From positions 26,196 to 90,195 of the IMG/VR virus record IMGVR_UViG_3300010233_001188: a stretch of DNA of 64,000 bases, one strand, 5' to 3'. Under the pieces are notes generated by a model. It was not told where the DNA came from. It saw nothing but the letters and a program-made list of their open reading frames with translations, and made no database searches. Positions within the stretch are counted from its first letter, which is position 1. Each line of letters begins with the position of its first letter. This document shows, piece after piece, positions 39,457 to 47,402 of this stretch. The DNA comes from a virus. The position numbers and the translations under genes were made by a program.

Positions 39457-39663
39457 ATGCTACTTCGCAGCAAGCAGCTTAAAAGCGGTGCGGACCTTGA
39501 GTTCAAGAAATTGGACGAAAGCTGGTGTCCTTGGCAATACCAAATCAATAGTTGCGTTTCTGATGGTCGTGCTTGGAACCGCCCCGGTCAATTGACCTAT
39601 ACCAGCATGGCGAACTTCTTAGATTTTGATTCCGCTGAAAAGGCATTCGAGGCCCAAAATTGA
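39457..39663 (+). CDS. Small hypothetical protein
   Basis: 68 residues from ATG 39457 (AAGGGAT seven bases upstream). LLRSKQLKSGADLEFKKLDE, SWCPWQYQINSCVSDGRAWN, YTSMANFLDFDSAEKAFEAQ. Tryptophan/cysteine-rich. It lies just upstream of a terminator-like hairpin. No known family. Confidence 0.5.
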   Translation: MLLRSKQLKSGADLEFKKLDESWCPWQYQINSCVSDGRAWNRPGQLTYTSMANFLDFDSAEKAFEAQN

Positions 39664-39676
39664 ACACAACGCATTG

Positions 39677-39698
39677 CGCCTTCGCAAGAGGGCGTTTT
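39677..39698 (+). terminator. Rho-independent terminator
   Basis: CGCCTTC-GCAA-GAGGGCG followed by TTTT: a seven-base-pair stem (one G-U) with a GNRA-type loop and a short U-run. It ends the transcript of the 68-residue gene and precedes the hydrolase gene. Confidence 0.6.
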
Positions 39699-39734
39699 GC
39701 AATGTATTCATCATCAAACAAAAAGGAAACTTCG

Positions 39735-40499
39735 ATGACCCAATATCCAATCCTACAGCGAGGTGGGCTTAAACAGCACCAGCGCCGTCAATTCCTCGGG
39801 AAGGCATGGCGGGCCATAGGTTGCAAGTTCTCCCGTCGCCTTCTTTCCGGCATTGCGGTTATCCTCATTATGGAGTCCGCCAAGTCGCAAGGGTTAGAAC
39901 AGCAGTTCAAAGCGGATGATGTAATTTGGACCGCTCACCAGACCAAGCAGCTTATTACGTTGCCGGTTTCCATCCCTGATTCAATTCCTATACCACGCCG
40001 TCCCCCAGAAATGTATGAGCAGCGGGCGGCAGAAGATCAGCTTGAGTATGCCAAGGCCGATTCCAAGAAGAGAATCGAGGCATCGGAAATTGATTGCTTG
40101 GCTGAGAACATGTATTATGAAGCCAGAAACCAGCCGCTAGTCGGGGTTGAGGCTGTAGGGCATGTCACTATGAATCGGCTTCATACTCACAAATTTGGAA
40201 GCTCGGTTTGCGCCGTGGTATTTGCCAAGGCCGTAGACGCTGACGGCAAAGAGCATTGCCAGTTCTCCTGGGTATGTGCAGCGGATGATTACAAGAAAGT
40301 GCGGGAGCCTTTGAATCTGATGGGTACGAAATATATGGCCGAACAGATTTACTACGGCCATTTGCCTGACAATACGGGTGGCGCGCTCTACTACCACGCG
40401 GTTGATATCCATCCGAGTTTCTTTGATAGGCTCAGCGAACTTGGGCAGATCAAGGACCATGTATTCTTTGGCAGTCAAAAGAAGGTAGCAAGCAAATGA
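39735..40499 (+). CDS. SleB-like cell wall hydrolase (likely endolysin), membrane-anchored
   Basis: 254 residues from ATG 39735 with AAGGA upstream. Residues about 30-55 hold a membrane or signal-anchor helix (RLLSGIAVILIMESAKSQG). The Hydrolase_2/SleB domain follows: DCLAENMYYEARNQPLVGVE, AVGHVTMNRLHTHKFGSSVC, EHCQFSWVCAADD, and GGALYYHAVDIHP. The catalytic Glu is in the 'AEN-(M/I)YYEAR' segment. SleB-type enzymes cleave the glycan strand. The N-terminal anchor suggests export by the host and later release. Confidence 0.8.
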   Translation: MTQYPILQRGGLKQHQRRQFLGKAWRAIGCKFSRRLLSGIAVILIMESAKSQGLEQQFKADDVIWTAHQTKQLITLPVSIPDSIPIPRRPPEMYEQRAAEDQLEYAKADSKKRIEASEIDCLAENMYYEARNQPLVGVEAVGHVTMNRLHTHKFGSSVCAVVFAKAVDADGKEHCQFSWVCAADDYKKVREPLNLMGTKYMAEQIYYGHLPDNTGGALYYHAVDIHPSFFDRLSELGQIKDHVFFGSQKKVASK

Positions 40500-41380
40500 C
40501 CAACATTCTTGCTAAGAAGGCTGTACTGGCTAATCTGACCATCAGCCGTTGGGGCGCACGCCGGTTTGTGGATAATGTGACCGATGAGATCTTGGACAAG
40601 CATCATGCTCAAAAGGATGTGGGGTTATTCACTAAGCGATTGCTCGGCAAACCGGCTATGGCTAAACTTAATAAAATTACGGCTAAAGCTCGGATTGTTC
40701 ATAGCACGCTAACATTGCCATGGCTTGATGCTGGAATACGGATTCTTCCTACAACCCTATATCTGAAGTACGCTCAGGAAATCGGCAAGCTCAAGAATGA
40801 GTTTGAAGCGGCATTGAACGAGTTCATCAAAAAATACCCGTTCTATATCAAACAGGCCGAGGAGGAATTGGGCGGGTTGTTCAATGAGGCGGATTACCCG
40901 AAGGTGGGCAATATCAGACACCGCTTTATGTTTGATGTCGCCATCATGCCGTGTCCTGATGCTGGGGATTTCCGTATTACACTCGACAAACAGGACATGG
41001 ATGAAATCAAGCAAGACTTGGAATCCCGTATGGACGGGCAGCTTAGGGAAGCATTAGGCGATGCTGCTCAACGGATTGTTCAAACCGTGGGGCACATGTC
41101 TGAGAAGCTAAAAAGTTACAAGCCTGCGGACAAGAAGAATGGTAATAAGGCCGAAGGCAAATTCCATGATTCGCTTATTGAGCATGTCCGGGAGCTAATC
41201 GAGCTTCTGCCCGCATTCAATTTAAGCAATGATAAAGACTTTACCGGCATTATTGAACGCATTGTAGCGCAACTGAGCGCCCATGATGCTGACGATCTGC
41301 GAGAAGATGAAGCCTTACGTAAAAAGGTCGCCAAAGACGCAGATAGTATCTTAAAGGATGTCCAGGATTTCTTGGGCTGA
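40496..41380 (+). CDS. Conserved phage protein, DUF3150-like, of the MoxR/VWA module
   Basis: A 294-residue protein: HSTLTLPWLDAGIRILPTTL, YLKYAQEIGKLKNEFEAALN, EFIKKYPFYIKQAEEELGGL. This 'LPW-x-D-x-G-x-R-(I/L)LP' and long helix pattern recurs in phage and plasmid loci directly beside a MoxR ATPase and a VWA protein. It is probably a structural or adaptor part of that module. The C-terminal 100 residues are helical (IIERIVAQLSAHDADDLRED). Confidence 0.6.
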   Translation: MTNILAKKAVLANLTISRWGARRFVDNVTDEILDKHHAQKDVGLFTKRLLGKPAMAKLNKITAKARIVHSTLTLPWLDAGIRILPTTLYLKYAQEIGKLKNEFEAALNEFIKKYPFYIKQAEEELGGLFNEADYPKVGNIRHRFMFDVAIMPCPDAGDFRITLDKQDMDEIKQDLESRMDGQLREALGDAAQRIVQTVGHMSEKLKSYKPADKKNGNKAEGKFHDSLIEHVRELIELLPAFNLSNDKDFTGIIERIVAQLSAHDADDLREDEALRKKVAKDADSILKDVQDFLG

Positions 41381-41394
41381 AAGGAGTAGGATCG

Positions 41395-41595
41395 ATGGCA
41401 AGCGGTTATTTGCACAGACATGCTAGGACTGAGGCTGATGCGCGTGTAGCGGCTATTCGGGACAATATTATAGCCATATTTTCTCGTCAGGGATATTTAG
41501 CCTGTGCCGGGGCCACTCATACGATTTTGCTCTTGCATCAGGAAACTAAAGCACGGTATACAATAGACATAGCTCGGTATTTGGACGAGGCGTGA
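41395..41595 (+). CDS. Small hypothetical protein
   Basis: 66 residues: MASGYLHRHARTEADARVAA, IRDNIIAIFSRQGYLACAGA, THTILLLHQETKARYTIDIA. AAGGAG lies eight bases before the ATG, so the start is firm. A small alpha/beta unit between the DUF3150-like and MoxR genes. Unknown function. Confidence 0.5.
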   Translation: MASGYLHRHARTEADARVAAIRDNIIAIFSRQGYLACAGATHTILLLHQETKARYTIDIARYLDEA

Positions 41596-41617
41596 TTCAT
41601 TAGAACATCTTTAAGCA

Positions 41618-42637
41618 ATGGGAACTTTACCAATGACTGCAATGAGCCTGAAATTAGCCGGTGAGTGCATTGAACAATACATTCTTAGCAACACCCCCGT
41701 ATTTCTGTGGGGACCACCCGGCATCGGAAAGACCTCAATTGTACAACAAGTCGCTAAAAAGCTCAGTATGGGGTTGATTGACATCCGGTTGAGCCTGCGT
41801 GATCCGGTTGATCTGCGGGGCCTTCCTATGACCGACCTCAATACCGGCAAGACGCGGTGGCTTACGCCTGCGGAAATGCCTTATATCGAGAGGGATGGTG
41901 AAAGAGGTATTCTCTTTCTAGACGAAGCCAATACAGCGACCCAAGCCATGCAATCAGCGGCCATGGGCCTTGTCCTGGACAGAAAGGTGGGGGATTACCA
42001 TTTGCCGCCCGGCTGGCTTCCTATTGCGGCTGGGAACCGCTTGGTGGATAAAGCGGCGGCACAACGGATGGGAACGGCTTTACGGAACCGTTTTGCCCAT
42101 ATCGAAGTGGCGGTAGACTTGGACGCGTGGTGCGGGTGGGCCAAAAGCTCTACCATCGATCCTCTAATGATTGCGTTTCTCCGTTACCGGCAAGAATTGT
42201 TGCACAAAATGCCCACCGGGGATGAAAATGCTTTTCCCACGCCACGAGCTTGGGAACAAGCGGCTAAATTTGTAGCTTCCCCTGAATCCGTGCGGCAGAA
42301 GCTTATAACCGGATTGGTAGGAGAAGGTCCGGCACAAGAGTTTGAGGCGTTCGCCCGGCTCTGGAAACAATTACCCAGCATTGGTCAAATCATTGAAAAT
42401 CCCAAATCGGTTGCTGTACCTGACGACAAGGAACCGGCTGTATTCTATGCCATTGCATCTGCTTTGGCGCGACGAGCTACTCCTCAGAACTTTGCTAACA
42501 TTCTTGAATATGCCGCTAGGATTCCGAAAGAGTTCTGTGTTAGTATCGCCGTTGATGCAGTGAAGCGTGACCCGGAATTACAGAAGACCGCTGCGTTCGC
42601 TAAATGGGCTGTAAGCAATTCAGAAATTGTTATTTAG
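41618..42637 (+). CDS. MoxR-type AAA+ ATPase
   Basis: A 339-residue protein (a second ATG at 41633 has a slightly better ribosome site). VFLWGPPGIGKTSIVQQVAK is Walker A; GERGILFLDEANTATQAMQS is Walker B with sensor; PPGWLPIAAGNRLVDKAAAQ and RMGTALRNRFAHIEVAVDLD give sensor 1 and Arg finger. MoxR proteins act with VWA-domain partners as chaperones for metal insertion or complex assembly. The VWA partner is two genes downstream. Confidence 0.85.
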   Translation: MGTLPMTAMSLKLAGECIEQYILSNTPVFLWGPPGIGKTSIVQQVAKKLSMGLIDIRLSLRDPVDLRGLPMTDLNTGKTRWLTPAEMPYIERDGERGILFLDEANTATQAMQSAAMGLVLDRKVGDYHLPPGWLPIAAGNRLVDKAAAQRMGTALRNRFAHIEVAVDLDAWCGWAKSSTIDPLMIAFLRYRQELLHKMPTGDENAFPTPRAWEQAAKFVASPESVRQKLITGLVGEGPAQEFEAFARLWKQLPSIGQIIENPKSVAVPDDKEPAVFYAIASALARRATPQNFANILEYAARIPKEFCVSIAVDAVKRDPELQKTAAFAKWAVSNSEIVI

Positions 42638-42655
42638 GATTGAGGATCACTCATT

Positions 42656-42847
42656 ATGCCCGTCTTAGTCGCATCACCGCGCATTGAATTGAGTACACAA
42701 GTAGTAGACATAGGATGGGCGTATGCGCTAAGCTTGAAGGATGAGGGCGATTACATTCTAGTCCGTAAAAGCCCTCTAGGCCCGGAAATGGCTAAGGGGG
42801 TGGCTCTGGCAATCCTGGACATGCTGACGGAGAACACAAAGCTATGA
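42656..42847 (+). CDS. Small hypothetical protein in the MoxR/VWA module
   Basis: 63 residues: VASPRIELSTQVVDIGWAYA, LSLKDEGDYILVRKSPLGPE, KGVALAILDMLTENTKL. A compact beta-then-helix protein. It overlaps the next gene's ATG by four bases. No family recognised. Confidence 0.5.
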   Translation: MPVLVASPRIELSTQVVDIGWAYALSLKDEGDYILVRKSPLGPEMAKGVALAILDMLTENTKL

Positions 42848-43968
42848 CAATCGATCCTAGAATGATTCGGGCGCGGTCGGCTTTAATTACCGGACATTGT
42901 TTTTTTGGCACCCTAGCTTTGTTCTTGAGAGTTGAGGAAAACGAAGCCATTAAGACTATGGCGACGGATGGTAAAAGTCTCATCTATGCGCCAAGTTTCT
43001 TAGACAGGGTTACGGCAGAAGAATTAAAGGGCGTCATAGCCCACGAGGTACTTCATTGCGCCTTCTTGCATCAAACCAGGCGTAAAGAGCGGGAACCAAA
43101 GCGGTGGAATGCTGCTTGTGATTTTGCCATTAATCAAGACCTTATCCAAGCCGGGTTCACGCTGCCGTCCGATGCTTTGCTGGACTCACAATATCGCGGC
43201 ATGTCGTCTGAGGAAATCTACAAGCGGCTGGAACAGTCAGGTGACTTTAGTAATGCACCTGAATGGGGCATCGTTCTCGATGCCGCTCCTAATGCGGCAG
43301 CAGGCGAGCTTGGCCAGCAAGAGGAAGATTGGGGACGCCGTGTCAGGCAGGCTATCGCTGTAGCTAGTGGGAACAATACTGGCAGCATCCCGGCCAGTCT
43401 GCAAAACCTTATCAACAGCACCAAAAAGGCCAAGGTAAATTGGCGTGATCAATTACGACGGTTCATTGATGATCGGTCAAGATATGATCATACATGGTCC
43501 AAACCGAATCGGCGTTTCTTAAGCCAGGGGTATGTCTTTCCCGGCATAGAACCTGATGGGCTTTACAAGCTCGGTATAGTATTAGATACGTCCGGTTCGG
43601 TGGATGACGATATGGTATCCCAGTTCCTAGGAGAGATTGAAGCGGCTATCGATATTGGGGCCGCTGATCAGGCTATCGTTGTTCAGTGCGATGCTAAAGT
43701 GCAGAGGGTCGATAGGTTCCAAGCCGGTGATGAAATTAAGATGCCGATATGCGGACGAGGCGGCACACGCTTTAGTCCAGCCTTGGAATGGTTTACCGAG
43801 AACGAGCCTGACGTGTCTGCTTTGATATATCTAAGTGATGGCGAATGTTCGGACTTTGGACCTGAGCCTGCATATCCTACCCTTTGGGGGATTTACGGGT
43901 ACGAGTCGCGAACTGAGAATTTTGCTAAAAGAGTGCCATTTGGTGAAGTAGTCCCCATCTTGGATTGA
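42844..43968 (+). CDS. VWA-like metallopeptidase-type protein (DUF2201)
   Basis: A 374-residue protein. The N-terminal half has a zinc-peptidase signature, LKGVIAHEVLHCAFLHQTRR (HE-x-x-H), then EPKRWNAACDFAINQDLIQA. The C-terminal half is a VWA fold, LGIVLDTSGSVDDDMVSQFL (MIDAS D-x-S-x-S) and GRGGTRFSPALEWF. This two-part family pairs with MoxR ATPases. Target unknown. It ends six bases before the gene interrupted by the IS element. Confidence 0.8.
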   Translation: MTIDPRMIRARSALITGHCFFGTLALFLRVEENEAIKTMATDGKSLIYAPSFLDRVTAEELKGVIAHEVLHCAFLHQTRRKEREPKRWNAACDFAINQDLIQAGFTLPSDALLDSQYRGMSSEEIYKRLEQSGDFSNAPEWGIVLDAAPNAAAGELGQQEEDWGRRVRQAIAVASGNNTGSIPASLQNLINSTKKAKVNWRDQLRRFIDDRSRYDHTWSKPNRRFLSQGYVFPGIEPDGLYKLGIVLDTSGSVDDDMVSQFLGEIEAAIDIGAADQAIVVQCDAKVQRVDRFQAGDEIKMPICGRGGTRFSPALEWFTENEPDVSALIYLSDGECSDFGPEPAYPTLWGIYGYESRTENFAKRVPFGEVVPILD

Positions 43969-43974
43969 TGTAAA

Positions 43975-44094
43975 ATGGTTTATAAATTGACCGGCGAAAC
44001 TCACGAAATTTCTATTAAAGCACTACAGCGGGCTTTAGAAAATAATTTGGGCGATGATCTGCTACTTGACTATTCATGGTCAAGGTTTTATCGC
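43975..44094 (+). pseudogene. 5' part of a phage gene interrupted by the IS1595-type element
   Basis: 40 codons: MVYKLTGETHEISIKALQRA, LENNLGDDLLLDYSWSRFYR, then the frame enters GC-rich element DNA, where it is only a shadow of the passenger gene. The phage-style gene that resumes at about 45830 (tagged protein) is in the same frame modulo the estimated element plus an 8-bp duplication, so the two may be halves of one gene. Confidence 0.5.
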
Positions 44095-44115
44095 TGGTTT
44101 CGACAGGCCGCGCTC

Positions 44116-44868
44116 TCAGTCCTCATATTCGTAATCTCGTTCAACGTCTTTGTCGGTGGGAAGGCGGAAGCGGTTGGGATCATCCGTAATGAAGCGATAG
44201 AACCCGGTTTGTCTCCGAATCTTGCGAGCGTCAGCGTAACCAACCGTTCCAAAGATTCTAATGTTCTTATCTTCCCAAGGAGGCTCAGTGTCACCTATGT
44301 CGGGAACCCATTCAGCCCACGGCTGGGGACATGTTATGGCTGTGGAATAGGAAATAATTTTTCCTTCGCCGCTCGCAAGTTTAGACGAAACTTCAATCAT
44401 ACTTATTTGAGGGGCGACACCATCAATGGCCAAATGAAACCCGACCCGAATTGCCTTAGCGTCACTATCGCCGACATTAACAATGGTGAGGAAGCATGTG
44501 AGTGGTTTGCCTCCTTCAGGCATACCAAGCTTAACCAAACGCACACGCAATTTTGGCCGATGCGTAGCGTTAAATTCGGCGCGAGCGAGCAGAATTTGCC
44601 AGAGAGCGAGCCCGCTAGTGACAATCCCGACGAGAGCCAACACTCCGGTGAGCAACGCCAGCTTTTCAGTATAGATAGCGATAACTTGCGTAGCCGCAGC
44701 TTCAACGCTTTCTGGCGAGGCTTTGGTATTGCCGCCGTTGGGTATTTGATTGCTGGTAGCGGTGTTTACCTTTGGCTGGTTCTGCGCAAATGAACCCCCT
44801 GCATTCAGAAATAGCGCGAGAACGATTGCTCCCAGTGCAATCAAAAACGATCTGTCGCCCCTTAGCAT
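44116..44868 (-). CDS. Passenger membrane protein of the IS1595-type element
   Basis: A 250-residue protein: N-terminal anchor (FLIALGAIVLALFLNAGG), Asn/Thr-rich linker, second membrane helix (LLTGVLALVGIVTSGLALWQ), then a soluble beta domain starting THRPKLRVRLVKLGMPEGGK and CFLTIVNVGDSDAKAIRVGF. The plan resembles the cargo protein at 31.3-32.2 kb. Its ATG overlaps the transposase stop, so it is expressed with the transposase. Such membrane proteins are common cargo in Hyphomicrobiales elements; function unknown. Confidence 0.7.
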   Translation of the reverse strand: MLRGDRSFLIALGAIVLALFLNAGGSFAQNQPKVNTATSNQIPNGGNTKASPESVEAAATQVIAIYTEKLALLTGVLALVGIVTSGLALWQILLARAEFNATHRPKLRVRLVKLGMPEGGKPLTCFLTIVNVGDSDAKAIRVGFHLAIDGVAPQISMIEVSSKLASGEGKIISYSTAITCPQPWAEWVPDIGDTEPPWEDKNIRIFGTVGYADARKIRRQTGFYRFITDDPNRFRLPTDKDVERDYEYED

Positions 44869-45782
44869 CCGCGAATAGCCTCTCCGAAGATGTCTGCGTT
44901 CATCCGGTTATTATATCTGAATTGAAACTCCGCCACATAGAGCGGGAGATACTTGGCGCTGACCTTGTGGAACGTGCCGACGACGCTGCGCTTGAAGATG
45001 CTCCAGAAGCCTTCAATAGTTTGGGTGTGGATAGAACCGCAAACGTATTGGCCCGCGCTATGGTCAACGACCCCGTGCGGGAACTCACGGTTCAAATGCT
45101 TATACCCAACCCATTTATCGGTGCAGATCAGGCTGACTTTATCGGAGACGCTTTCGCGGATAAATTTCTCAAGAGTGGTAGCGCGGACATCGGCAATCAC
45201 ACGGGCAACGACATTGCCCTTACGGCGGACAGCGCCAGCCACAATCATTTTGCCGGAACCGCCGGTTCCACCTTCGCCACCGCCGCGCTTGTCCTTGTGC
45301 CGGTTCTTGGCGAGGCCCCCGACGAAGGTCTCGTCCACTTCGACAATCCCCATGAGCTTTTGAAATTCTTTATCGGCCAAACCGCCGCGAACGCGGTGGC
45401 ACATAGACCAAGCCGTTTCGTAGGAGCCGAAGCCAAGCGTCCTATGAATTTGCCGAGCGGAGACGCTTTTCTTGCTGGTCAGCATCAGATGGATGACCCG
45501 GAACCAGTCCCGGAGCGGCTTATTGGTGTTCTCGAAGATCGTGCCCGTGATGTGAGAAAACCGATAATTTGTCTCAGAGGGCGAGCATTCGTTGCACAGC
45601 CAGTTCCAAGCCATCGTGCCGTGCGGCTTGACGTTGACGTTCCCGCAGCGCGGGCAGGCAATACCCTGCGGCCAGCGGCGGCCTACGAGGTAAGCGCAGC
45701 AAGCGTTTTCGTCGGGAAAAGCCCTCTCCCATTGGGCGAAGGTCATTTGCATGATTTGGGGCTTTTGCTTCGCGCGGGCCAT
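44862..45782 (-). CDS. IS1595-family transposase
   Basis: 306 residues from ATG 45782 (AGAGGG nine bases upstream). Zinc ribbon: WPQGIACPRCGNVNVKPHG with WLCNECSPSE. Linker helix: MLTSKKSVSARQIHRTLGFG. DDE-type core: MGIVEVDETFVGGL (first Asp), SLICTDKWVGYKHL (second Asp), then IEGFWSIFKRSVVGTFHKVS (Glu/His region). All catalytic positions look intact, so the element may be active. It differs from the truncated copy at 25.8 kb. Confidence 0.9.
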   Translation of the reverse strand: MARAKQKPQIMQMTFAQWERAFPDENACCAYLVGRRWPQGIACPRCGNVNVKPHGTMAWNWLCNECSPSETNYRFSHITGTIFENTNKPLRDWFRVIHLMLTSKKSVSARQIHRTLGFGSYETAWSMCHRVRGGLADKEFQKLMGIVEVDETFVGGLAKNRHKDKRGGGEGGTGGSGKMIVAGAVRRKGNVVARVIADVRATTLEKFIRESVSDKVSLICTDKWVGYKHLNREFPHGVVDHSAGQYVCGSIHTQTIEGFWSIFKRSVVGTFHKVSAKYLPLYVAEFQFRYNNRMNADIFGEAIRGC

Positions 45783-45816
45783 GTCGGTCATCCCTCTAGA
45801 CAAGGGGAAGAATGGC

Positions 45817-46026
45817 ATGCCCGAAACCATTAGTCAAGTAGCAGATCATCGCCATAATTTGCAAGGTTATATAGGTGCGCCTTATACCGCCTATGTCGAG
45901 TCTTTAATAACAGATTCTCTTAAGGATATGCTAGATCAATGGGCTATCCTGCATAGGAGTAAGCTTCAGTCTATAGAAATGCCTGATATGGTTGAATACA
46001 TTGTCAAGGAACGGGATGGGGTATGA
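45817..46026 (+). CDS. Small protein with shared C-terminal tag (DMVEYIVKERDGV)
   Basis: 69 residues from ATG 45817: ETISQVADHRHNLQGYIGAP, YTAYVESLITDSLKDMLDQW, then PDMVEYIVKERDGV. AAGGGGAAG lies upstream of the ATG, but the first few codons may belong to the IS end, so the original gene probably had a different N-terminus (see 43975). Helical body. It overlaps the next gene by four bases. Confidence 0.55.
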   Translation: MPETISQVADHRHNLQGYIGAPYTAYVESLITDSLKDMLDQWAILHRSKLQSIEMPDMVEYIVKERDGV

Positions 46027-46268
46027 CACAAGGCGGCGTGATGCCAATTTGGGGCGGTAATACAAGCATAATCGCAGCTTATGGCCTCGGTAACAGTTCA
46101 TTTGTGCCCGGATTGTCTGGCAACTTAGCTGCTGTCAATAAGTTCCACCAACATGCATATTTATATATGTCCAATATCAGTTTCGTGACAACTTCCCCCG
46201 AAACGAATCCCGTCGATATGGTTGAGTTCATTCTTGATTACAAAGACGATGGAAAGGATGGCGTGTAA
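46023..46268 (+). CDS. Small protein with shared C-terminal tag (DMVEFILDYKDDGKDGV)
   Basis: An 81-residue protein: GGVMPIWGGNTSIIAAYGLG, GLSGNLAAVNKFHQHAYLYM, then NPVDMVEFILDYKDDGKDGV, a diverged form of the tag with an insertion. Gly/Asn-rich body. The stop overlaps the ATG of the 26-residue membrane peptide. Unknown function. Confidence 0.55.
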   Translation: MTQGGVMPIWGGNTSIIAAYGLGNSSFVPGLSGNLAAVNKFHQHAYLYMSNISFVTTSPETNPVDMVEFILDYKDDGKDGV

Positions 46269-46348
46269 TGTGGCCGCGTATTTCCTACTTTGAACTATGC
46301 TTCTATTTTGTATTCGGGATGATTCTCGGATGGATGTTCTTCTGGTAG
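46268..46348 (+). CDS. 26-residue membrane micro-peptide
   Basis: MWPRISYFELCFYFVFGMIL, then GWMFFW: aromatic-rich single helix. The ATG shares its A with the previous stop (TAATG), and the primase GTG follows four bases after its stop. The tight packing suggests it is a real gene. Unknown function. Confidence 0.45.
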   Translation: MWPRISYFELCFYFVFGMILGWMFFW

Positions 46349-46352
46349 CCCT

Positions 46353-47402
46353 GTGATTGGCTGGCGCGCTATCCTAGATTCGCACCACATTGACTATATC
46401 GAGCACGGGAAATCTACGGCTAAGAATAACATCTATATAAAATGTCCGTATTGCGGGGAAGCGGATCAGGGGAAGCATCTAGGCATATCTTTACATACTC
46501 CTTGGCGCGGGTATGCCTGTTGGAGAAACGCCCAACATCGCGGGAGAGCGCCACAGAAGCTCCTAGGCGCGATTTTAGGGGTTAGCCTAGGCGAAGCTGC
46601 CAAAATACTAGGAACGCCGTCTGGAGCCTTCCTAGGGGCTGATAGCGGCCTTGTAGACTCAATTAAAGCCATGCTAGTAGAGGAATCCTTTGAGGATTCC
46701 CCCCAGGAACTAAAGTTCACAAGGAAGATTAGGCCGCTTTTTGACGGCAATCTTGGGGTAAAAGATATTTTCTATCAATACCTTATCAAAGCTCGTGACT
46801 ACACACAAGTGCAGGCGGCTGAGATTGCCGGGCTATATGAGTTGCATTACGCACTAGCTGGGCCGTTCGCCTACCGGGTCATTATTCCTGTTTACACAAA
46901 TGAGGGGCTAACAACATGGACGGGGCGGTCTATCGTTGATGGGGAAAAGCTTCGCTACAAGACTTTAAGCTGTGATGCTGAGAAAGCGAAAGAGCAGCAA
47001 TTGCCAGTAGCTAAAGCGCCTATCACGGATTGCCTCTTTAATGAATTGGACTTAAGTAAGTCGAATGGTAAATTACTACTGATCTGCGAAGGGCCTATGG
47101 ATGCAATCAGGGTAGATTATGCCGGTGTTATGGCGTACAAAGGGGTACGGTCTACTTGCTTATTCGGGAAACGTATTCATGATGCCCAAATCGACAAGTT
47201 GATCTTCCTTAAAGAACAATTTGAGCGTATTGTATTGGTGCTGGATACTGATGCTGAAATGGATACCGCGTATATGGAAGAGAGAATGCAGCCATTCGGT
47301 ATAGATAGCACATACTTGCCGAAGCAGTACAAAGATCCGGGTGCTATGAGCTTTGATGCGATAGAGGCTTTGATTGATGGGGAACTGGGGCGTGATAACT
47401 GA
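46353..47402 (+). CDS. DNA primase (zinc ribbon plus Toprim)
   Basis: A 349-residue protein from GTG 46353. NNIYIKCPYCGEADQGKHLG, then WRGYACWRNAQHRGRAP is a DnaG/T7-type zinc domain. Residues about 240-340 are Toprim: LLLICEGPMDAIRVDYAG (catalytic Glu) and RIVLVLDTDAEMDTAYMEE (D-x-D). It would make RNA primers and pair with the DnaB-like helicase at 36.2 kb. Length and composition fit phage primases without a fused helicase. Confidence 0.8.
   Translation: MIGWRAILDSHHIDYIEHGKSTAKNNIYIKCPYCGEADQGKHLGISLHTPWRGYACWRNAQHRGRAPQKLLGAILGVSLGEAAKILGTPSGAFLGADSGLVDSIKAMLVEESFEDSPQELKFTRKIRPLFDGNLGVKDIFYQYLIKARDYTQVQAAEIAGLYELHYALAGPFAYRVIIPVYTNEGLTTWTGRSIVDGEKLRYKTLSCDAEKAKEQQLPVAKAPITDCLFNELDLSKSNGKLLLICEGPMDAIRVDYAGVMAYKGVRSTCLFGKRIHDAQIDKLIFLKEQFERIVLVLDTDAEMDTAYMEERMQPFGIDSTYLPKQYKDPGAMSFDAIEALIDGELGRDN

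Larger units (their letters stand above)
44095..45829 (-). mobile_element. IS1595-type insertion element with passenger gene
   Basis: About 1.7 kb of GC-rich DNA carrying a complete transposase and an overlapping passenger gene, both leftward. The proposed ends are short matching inverted sequences: TGGTTTCG at 44095-44102 and CGAAACCA at 45822-45829, with partial similarity further in (ACAGGCC / GCATGCC). I could not find a convincing 8-bp target duplication, so the exact boundaries are tentative. Confidence 0.65.

Noticed and set aside
43975-44793. 272-codon plus-strand frame through the IS element
   Set aside because: Only the first 40 codons are phage-like; the rest is the shadow of the minus-strand passenger gene.
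44060-45840. Exact 8-bp target duplication for the IS1595-type element
   Set aside because: The best flanking octamers (TTTATCGC and TTAGTCAA) match at only four positions, so I do not claim a duplication.
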